Shown here: piece by piece, positions 1-4,948 of the stretch | How positions within the stretch are numbered: position 1 is the first letter of the stretch | How the letters are laid out: each line of letters begins with the position of its first letter | NCBI GenBank assembly: GCA_900766815.1 | Contig: CAAFWV010000043.1 | Coordinates: 1 to 6,193 of the forward strand | Direction: 5' to 3' | Length of the DNA: 6,193 bases | Origin: Lachnospiraceae bacterium | GTDB lineage: Bacteria > Bacillota > Clostridia > Lachnospirales > Lachnospiraceae | Program-made: the position numbers and the translations under genes | Notes under the pieces: model-generated | What the model was told of the DNA's origin: nothing | Seen by the model: the letters and a program-made list of their open reading frames with translations, nothing else | The model's database searches: none

Positions 1-19
1 AATGTGTGGTTTTTGGAAC

Positions 20-298
20 ATACATCGGAAATGCACGGTTTAGAGCCTTTCCGATGTATTGTTACTCTGGTTTCAGTAGGCGATACATCGGGATTAAGAA
101 TTCTATGCCCATCCCGATGTACGGAGGCCCAAATCTATATATAAAATACATCGGGATGGGCCAATCTAGGCTATTTCCGATGTATCGCCAAAAATTGCCA
201 AAACAAAATACATCGGAATTCAGTAATTCATAGCAATCCCGATGTATCAAAATCCATCATACATCGGAAATCCAAGTTTTCTTCTAATCCCGATGTAT
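20..298. repeat. Alternating inverted-repeat array: ten 9-bp cores forming five 40-bp palindromic units
   Basis: The core ATACATCGG occurs at 20-28, 83-91, 146-154, 208-216 and 259-267. Its reverse complement CCGATGTAT occurs at 51-59, 114-122 (last base C), 177-185, 239-247 and 290-298. Orientation alternates without exception. Each forward-reverse pair spans exactly 40 bp: 20-59, 83-122, 146-185, 208-247 and 259-298. Gaps between successive cores are 22, 23, 22, 23, 22, 22, 22, 11 and 22 bp. The cores extend inward by a few semi-conserved bases (GAA or GGAT type), so each unit could form a stem of about 11 bp with a loop of 16-18 nt. The gap sequences are otherwise unrelated to each other. 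I found no further copy elsewhere in the window. Function is unknown; candidates are an array of protein-binding dyads or a series of RNA or DNA hairpins. It is not a conventional CRISPR, because the repeat is short and inverted at every step. The array may continue upstream of the window. Confidence 0.93.
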
Positions 299-368
299 CT
301 CAATTAATTTCCCGCGAATATACCTACATCCCCTCACAGTCTACTCCCGCGCCACTCAACCTCAAGAG

Positions 369-397
369 TGGAATATATAATCGAACTATGGTATAAT
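369..397 (+). promoter_or_regulatory. Probable sigma-A promoter with extended -10 for the first GH25 gene
   Basis: A perfect TATAAT lies at 392-397 and is preceded by TG one base earlier (TGGTATAAT, 389-397), the extended -10 form. The best -35 with a 17-bp spacer is TGGAAT at 369-374, which matches only three of six consensus positions; an extended -10 can compensate for this. Transcription would begin near 404, giving a leader of about 46 nt. A second TATAAT at 376-381 lacks a recognisable -35 and may be fortuitous or an alternative start. The promoter lies about 70 bp downstream of the last repeat unit. Confidence 0.65.
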
Positions 398-440
398 TTA
401 TTGGATTATTTGATGTAATCATGGGTTTGATGGGATTTCA

Positions 441-446
441 AGGAGG
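441..446 (+). promoter_or_regulatory. Shine-Dalgarno site of the first GH25 gene
   Basis: AGGAGG is a full match to the anti-Shine-Dalgarno sequence and fixes the start at ATG 450. The gap to the ATG is only 3 nt, shorter than usual. The upstream ATGs at 421 and 430 are out of frame, and the next in-frame ATG, at 477, has no comparable site. Confidence 0.8.
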
Positions 447-449
447 ACT

Positions 450-2906
450 ATGAAGGACGATTTTGAATTCCTGGATATGGATATATATGACTCCATAGAA
501 AGTGGAGTTCCAAAGAGAGAAAAAAGAACACCGAAAACCGGAGTGAAGCGTAAGCCTGCTAAGGCTTCGACATCGAGAAAACGTGCCTCTTCAGGACACA
601 AATCAAAGACGCCACATCCTTCAAGAACGATGGCTAAGTCAGCAAAGAAGGCTGTGCCGGTTCGTTCGACCGGTAAGATATCACCTGCTAAGAGTAAGGT
701 AAAGGCTAAGCCGAAGCGCAGGAGAGGCGAGTTCGAGAGTAGCAGCTGGGATAAGTTCGTCCACTGGCTTCACGGACTCAGTGCCATGGATTATGTGATA
801 GCCGTAACCGGTGTGCTTGTGGTTGTAGCTGTCGTAATCACCGGTTCGATATTCGCCTCAGCCAAGGCGACCGAGAAGAAAATTAAGAGCTTTGCGGAGC
901 TTGGACTCAATATGTCTGACATAGGAATTGCAGGTGAGGGAACTCTTCTTGCGATGGCAGACAACAGGGTACCCGAAGACGTGGGTGAGGAGGAATTCAT
1001 CCCCTCTGAATATGAAGAGAAGGAGGATGAAGAGAGCTCCACTGTTACGGTATCCATGAACATGACCTCCGTGGTTAAGGACCTTAAGATAAAGTTTGTC
1101 AACAAGAAGTCAGGCAAGCTGATTGCGGGCGTCCCCTTCAAGGTTGAGATTACCGGCGCCGACAAGAAGACCTTTGAGAAGACCGACGAGGATAAGGATG
1201 GAATCATCTACATCAATCCTATGGTCCATGGCGATGCATCGGTAAAAATGCTCGCGATTGACGGATACGATAAATATAATATCCCCTCGGAAGCGAGCAA
1301 GATAAACGTCAAGGAAACCCTTGAGTATAAGAAAATCGATGTTGCTGATGAGATTAAGTCGGAGAAAGATGTCAATGCAGCAGCAGAAGATACAGCCCAG
1401 CAGAATCAGGTAGAGAGCGTTCTGCAGGATACTGTTGAATGGGTTGAGTCGACGGTCAAGAGCACCGGAGAGACTACGAAATATAATGAGGTTACAGCAG
1501 ATAAGCTGGACAATCTTCCTAAGAAAACAGCAAGTATAAGGATAAACAATCTGATAAATCAGATGTCCGACCTTTGGTGTATGAGAATCTTCGCTGAAGA
1601 GTGTACACACCAATTCTCAGATTGGGTTGTTAATAAAGAAGCCAGTTGTTCGGAAGAGGGAAGCAAATCAAGAGCCTGTTCGTTGTGTGGTCAGTCAGAG
1701 ACTGAATCAATTTCCAAGATTGAACATCAGTGGGATGACGGTGTGGTAAAAACAGAGCCGACCGAAACCGCTGAGGGTGTTAAGGAATTCACCTGTAAAG
1801 CTTGTGGAGCTACGAAAACGGAGCCGATTTCCAAGAAAGAGCACACAACCCATGTTTGGGGTGAGTATCAGGTTGTAAAGGAACCGACCTGTAAAGAGGA
1901 AGGCGAGAAAAAGGCCAAATGTACGGTTGAGGGCTGTAATGCTGAAGATGTTCAGAAGATAGAAAATAAACCCCACACCTTCAAAGACGGAAAATGTACA
2001 GTCTGCGGAGTGGCTGACCCGAATTATAAGGCTCCTACGGTTGATCTTAGCACAGTTCTGTTATATAAGGGACAACCGGTATACATTGATAAAGAAGGAA
2101 AGACAAAAGCAACTTTTGATCATTACCTAAATAAAAACATTACCACCTTCTATTTTGCTACTACGGAATCTACAGGAAAGACCTACACCGGCTGGCAGGA
2201 TATTGACGGCAAGACCTATTTCTTTGACAAGAACGGCAACAAGGTTACAGGTGAGCAGGTAATCCAGGGTGCGAAGTACAATTTCGGAAGTGACGGAGTG
2301 CTTCAGGCAGGCTCCGGTAATCTGGGAATAGACGTATCCAAGTGGAACGGAAGCATAGACTGGAACAAGGTTAAGAATTCCGGAATCAATTATGTAATAA
2401 TCAGATGCGGATACAGAGGCTCGACAACGGGAGCGCTGATTGAGGATCCGACCTTCAGAAGCAATATCAAGGGCGCTACGGCAGCAGGCCTTAAGGTTGG
2501 TATCTACTTCTTCACACAGGCAACCAACGAGGTTGAAGCGGTTGAGGAAGCATCCATGACCCTGAGTCTGATTAGCGGATATAAGATATCCTATCCTGTA
2601 TTCCTCGATGTAGAGGGTTCAGGTGGCAGAGGCGATGCAATTGATGCGGCAACGAGAACCAAGGTTATCAATGCCTACTGTCAGACTATTAGGAACAGCG
2701 GTTATACCCCCGGTGTATATGCCAACAAAACCTGGCTTGAGAAGAGATTCTCACCGAGTGCAATCAGTGCCAAGATATGGCTGGCACAGTATGCAACCAA
2801 GCCTTCATATGGCGGCGGATACCAGATGTGGCAGTATACCAGCAAGGGTAGGGTAAACGGTATAAGCGGCAATGTTGATATGAATCTGTCATATCTTGGC
2901 TATTGA
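450..2906 (+). CDS. Membrane-anchored multidomain GH25 lysozyme (N-acetylmuramidase) with Cys/His repeats and wall-binding repeat
   Basis: This is a predicted surface peptidoglycan hydrolase of 818 residues. Residues 1-95 form a tail very rich in Lys, Arg, Ser and Pro, expected to be cytoplasmic. A single hydrophobic segment follows at about 114-136, with no signal-peptidase motif evident, so it probably acts as a type II anchor. An acidic linker (about 176-196) leads to a beta-rich, prealbumin/SpaA-like region (about 198-300). Four Cys/His-containing repeats occupy about 385-520. A choline/cell-wall-binding-type repeat (TGWQDIDGKTYFF, near 580-592) precedes the GH25 domain at about 625-818. 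Within GH25 the usual acidic residues can be placed by motif: Asp628 in GIDVS, Asp720 and Glu722 in FLDVE, and Asp810 in GNVDMN. The family cleaves the beta-1,4 bond between N-acetylmuramic acid and N-acetylglucosamine. All key residues are present, so activity is likely. The long basic tail is unusual for a lysozyme. The GH25 assignment is secure; the substrate and role (remodelling, division or competition) are inferred. Confidence 0.93.
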   Translation: MKDDFEFLDMDIYDSIESGVPKREKRTPKTGVKRKPAKASTSRKRASSGHKSKTPHPSRTMAKSAKKAVPVRSTGKISPAKSKVKAKPKRRRGEFESSSWDKFVHWLHGLSAMDYVIAVTGVLVVVAVVITGSIFASAKATEKKIKSFAELGLNMSDIGIAGEGTLLAMADNRVPEDVGEEEFIPSEYEEKEDEESSTVTVSMNMTSVVKDLKIKFVNKKSGKLIAGVPFKVEITGADKKTFEKTDEDKDGIIYINPMVHGDASVKMLAIDGYDKYNIPSEASKINVKETLEYKKIDVADEIKSEKDVNAAAEDTAQQNQVESVLQDTVEWVESTVKSTGETTKYNEVTADKLDNLPKKTASIRINNLINQMSDLWCMRIFAEECTHQFSDWVVNKEASCSEEGSKSRACSLCGQSETESISKIEHQWDDGVVKTEPTETAEGVKEFTCKACGATKTEPISKKEHTTHVWGEYQVVKEPTCKEEGEKKAKCTVEGCNAEDVQKIENKPHTFKDGKCTVCGVADPNYKAPTVDLSTVLLYKGQPVYIDKEGKTKATFDHYLNKNITTFYFATTESTGKTYTGWQDIDGKTYFFDKNGNKVTGEQVIQGAKYNFGSDGVLQAGSGNLGIDVSKWNGSIDWNKVKNSGINYVIIRCGYRGSTTGALIEDPTFRSNIKGATAAGLKVGIYFFTQATNEVEAVEEASMTLSLISGYKISYPVFLDVEGSGGRGDAIDAATRTKVINAYCQTIRNSGYTPGVYANKTWLEKRFSPSAISAKIWLAQYATKPSYGGGYQMWQYTSKGRVNGISGNVDMNLSYLGY
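1602..2009 (+). repeat. Four tandem Cys/His repeats encoded within the first GH25 gene
   Basis: Protein residues 385-520 contain about four units of roughly 40 residues, beginning with H-x-F/W and carrying a Cys followed by a CxxC pair. Unit 1 has His387, Cys400, Cys410 and Cys413. Unit 2 has His426, a Thr where the first Cys is expected (near 436-439), and Cys450 and Cys453. Unit 3 has His468, Cys481, Cys491 and Cys496, the last pair in a CxxxxC arrangement. Unit 4 is shortened, with His509, Cys516 and Cys519. Similar repeats occur in surface proteins of gut Firmicutes. Metal binding or disulfide bonding is plausible but unproven. Confidence 0.75.
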
Positions 2907-2987
2907 TGGATTATTAGAAAGATCTTAACAAAGGCCACATGGTAAGTTGTTAGCGATTTTACATTAATTATAGAAAGAGAGAAGAAT

Positions 2988-4070
2988 ATGCATACATATC
3001 TCGTAACCGGAGGCGCAGGCTTCATCGGCAGCAATTACATTCACTACATGTTCAAGAAGTATGGGGATGACATTCGTATCATCAACGTGGATGTGCTGAC
3101 CTACGCCGGCAATCTGGAGAATCTCAAGGATATTGAGAACAGAGTGAACTACAAGTTTATAAGGGCGGATATTACCGACAGAGAGGCGATTGAGAAGATT
3201 TTTGCCGAGAATGACATCGACAGAGTGGTGCATTTCGCAGCAGAGAGTCATGTTGACAGAAGTATCAGGAATCCTGAGGTGTTCGTTAAGACCAACGTGC
3301 TTGGTACCGCAACCATGCTGAACTGTGCCAAGGCTGCATGGGAGCTGCCTGACGGAAGCTTCAAGCCTGACCACAAGTTCTTACATGTATCCACCGATGA
3401 GGTATACGGTTCGCTTCCCGATGATGACAATGCCTTCTTCTATGAGACAAGCCCATATGAGCCTCACAGCCCGTATTCGGCTAGCAAGGCAAGCTCAGAT
3501 ATGCTGGTTAAGGCCTATATGGACACCTATAAGTTCCCTGCAAATATTACAAACTGCAGCAATAACTACGGACCTTATCAGTTCCCTGAGAAGTTGATTC
3601 CGCTTATTATCAACAATGCTCTTCAGGGCAAGAAGCTTCCTGTCTACGGTGACGGACTCAATGTCAGAGACTGGCTCTACGTTGAGGATCATGCCAAGGC
3701 TATTGATATGGTTCAGGAGCAGGGCAGACTCTTTGAGACCTACAACATTGGCGGTCACAACGAAAAGAGGAATATTGAGATTGTTAATATTATTATTGAG
3801 ACACTTCAGGACATGCTGCCTGAAGGAGACCCGAGAAAAGCGCTTGTCAGCAAGGATCTGATTACCTATGTTGAGGACAGAAAGGGTCACGACAGACGTT
3901 ATGCCATTGCTCCGGATAAGATCAAGTCGGAGATTGGCTGGGAACCTGAGACCATGTTCAAGGACGGTATCAGGAAGACAATAGCATGGTTCTTTGAGCA
4001 CGAGGAATGGATGAAGAACGTCACAAGTGGCGATTACCAGAAGTATTACGAGAATATGTATAATCTGTAG
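2988..4070 (+). CDS. rfbB: dTDP-glucose 4,6-dehydratase
   Basis: RfbB (RmlB) converts dTDP-glucose to dTDP-4-keto-6-deoxy-glucose with bound NAD, the second step towards dTDP-rhamnose and other 6-deoxysugars, in the cytoplasm. The 360-residue product is of normal family length. It is an extended short-chain dehydrogenase. The NAD-binding glycine motif is GGAGFIGS (8-15), followed by DVLTYAGN (35-42) and AAESHVDRS (84-92). The catalytic STDE motif covers 135-138, with Asp137 and Glu138 as the dehydratase acid/base pair, and the YSASK motif has Tyr163 and Lys167. NNYGPYQFPEKLIP (192-205), RDWLYVEDH (227-235) and RKGHDRRY (298-305) are typical of the dehydratase subfamily. The start at 2988 has a modest purine-rich site (AGAGAGAAG, about 2975-2985), and the glycine motif at residue 8 leaves no room for a later start. 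It lies 81 bp after the first GH25 gene and 8 bp before rfbA, so it is co-transcribed with rfbA. Confidence 0.97.
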   Translation: MHTYLVTGGAGFIGSNYIHYMFKKYGDDIRIINVDVLTYAGNLENLKDIENRVNYKFIRADITDREAIEKIFAENDIDRVVHFAAESHVDRSIRNPEVFVKTNVLGTATMLNCAKAAWELPDGSFKPDHKFLHVSTDEVYGSLPDDDNAFFYETSPYEPHSPYSASKASSDMLVKAYMDTYKFPANITNCSNNYGPYQFPEKLIPLIINNALQGKKLPVYGDGLNVRDWLYVEDHAKAIDMVQEQGRLFETYNIGGHNEKRNIEIVNIIIETLQDMLPEGDPRKALVSKDLITYVEDRKGHDRRYAIAPDKIKSEIGWEPETMFKDGIRKTIAWFFEHEEWMKNVTSGDYQKYYENMYNL

Positions 4071-4078
4071 GGGGTTCT

Positions 4079-4948
4079 ATGAAGGGAATTATCCTTGCCG
4101 GCGGTTCCGGCACCAGACTTTATCCGTTAACCAAGGCGATATCCAAGCAGATAATGCCTGTATATGACAAGCCGATGATATACTATCCGCTTTCGACCCT
4201 TATGCTCGCCGGCATAAGAGAGGTGCTGATTATTTCAACACCGAGGGATCTTCCCGTATTTGAGGAACTGCTCGGTGACGGAAGCCAGCTTGGAATGGAT
4301 ATACAGTATGCAATCCAGGAAGCACCCAACGGTCTTGCGGAGGCTTTCATCATCGGAGCTGACTTTATCGGCAGTGACAGGGTAGCTCTTGTGTTGGGTG
4401 ACAATATCTTCTACGGTCAGAGCTTCTCCAAACTCCTAAGAGAGGTTGCAGCCAGAGAGGATGGAGCAACCATCTTCGGATACTATGTCAGAGACCCAAG
4501 GGAATACGGCGTTGTTGAGTTCGACAGCAACGGCAAGGCAATCTCGATTGAAGAGAAGCCTGCCAATCCCAAGAGCAATTATGCGGTTCCCGGTCTTTAT
4601 TTCTACGATAATGATGTAGTTGAGATTGCGAAGAACATCAAGCCTTCAGCCAGAGGCGAGCTTGAAATAACAGCTGTTAACAATGAGTATTTGAGCCGAG
4701 GCAAGCTTATGGTTGAGACCATGGGACGCGGATTTGCATGGTTGGATACCGGCAATCACGATTCGCTGCTCGATGCAAGCGACTTCGTCTGTGCCTTCCA
4801 GAAGCGACAGGGCTTATACATCTCCTGCATCGAGGAGATAGCCTACAAGCGCGGCTTTATCGACAGGGAGCAACTGCTGAAGCTGGCAGAGCCCCTCATG
4901 AAGACCGATTACGGCAAATATTTGGTAGAGGTTGCCAATGGACTCTAA
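4079..4948 (+). CDS. rfbA: Glucose-1-phosphate thymidylyltransferase
   Basis: RfbA (RmlA) joins glucose-1-phosphate and dTTP to make dTDP-glucose and pyrophosphate, the committed step feeding RfbB. The 289-residue length matches the short RmlA type. The nucleotide-binding signature LAGGSGTRLYPLT is at 6-18. KQIMPVYDKPMIYYPLS follows at 23-39, LGDNIFYG at 106-113 (Asp108, metal), EEKP at 158-161 and WLDTG at 221-225 (Asp223, second metal ligand). No key residue is missing. The ribosome site AGGGGG (4069-4074) overlaps the rfbB stop codon, giving tight translational linkage. The stop codon lies inside the next gene's coding sequence (11-bp overlap). The order here is rfbB then rfbA, and rfbC and rfbD are absent from the window. 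Confidence 0.97.
   Translation: MKGIILAGGSGTRLYPLTKAISKQIMPVYDKPMIYYPLSTLMLAGIREVLIISTPRDLPVFEELLGDGSQLGMDIQYAIQEAPNGLAEAFIIGADFIGSDRVALVLGDNIFYGQSFSKLLREVAAREDGATIFGYYVRDPREYGVVEFDSNGKAISIEEKPANPKSNYAVPGLYFYDNDVVEIAKNIKPSARGELEITAVNNEYLSRGKLMVETMGRGFAWLDTGNHDSLLDASDFVCAFQKRQGLYISCIEEIAYKRGFIDREQLLKLAEPLMKTDYGKYLVEVANGL
4927..4931 (+). promoter_or_regulatory. Shine-Dalgarno site of the second GH25 gene, inside rfbA
   Basis: AGAGG lies 6 nt upstream of ATG 4938, within the last codons of rfbA. It supports the overlapping start, which gives a short N-terminus with Lys4, Arg7 and Arg8 directly before a hydrophobic segment. No in-frame ATG, GTG or TTG between here and the end of the membrane segment is better placed. 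Confidence 0.6.

Noticed and set aside
6..233. Open frame on the + strand through the repeat array (75 codons, GTG start)
   Set aside because: It has no ribosome site, and its recurring YIG and PMY peptides are simply translations of the alternating repeat. The frame stays open because the first pairs are 63 bp (21 codons) apart.
62..250. Open frame on the - strand through the same array
   Set aside because: It mirrors the + strand frame because the repeat is palindromic; there is no independent coding signal.
20..298. CRISPR or TIGR-like guide array
   Set aside because: The repeats are only 9-12 bp, alternate in orientation, and have no cas, Nop-domain or other effector gene nearby. The regular gaps invite the comparison but do not establish it.
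656..673. CCGGT/ACCGG hairpin inside the first GH25 gene
   Set aside because: The stem is short, has no T-tract, and lies in the low-complexity basic tail; it is likely chance.
1110..1613. Long minus-strand open frames opposite the first GH25 gene, rfbB and rfbA
   Set aside because: They lie wholly opposite well-supported genes, have no recognisable domains or ribosome sites, and reflect antisense composition.
2907..2987. Terminator or separate promoter between the first GH25 gene and rfbB
   Set aside because: TAACAA/TTGTTA could pair over a 15-nt loop, but the stem is weak and AT-rich and lacks a proper T-tract. TTGTTA (2947-2952) with TTATAG (2968-2973) has a 15-bp spacer and poor match, so neither is listed as a feature.
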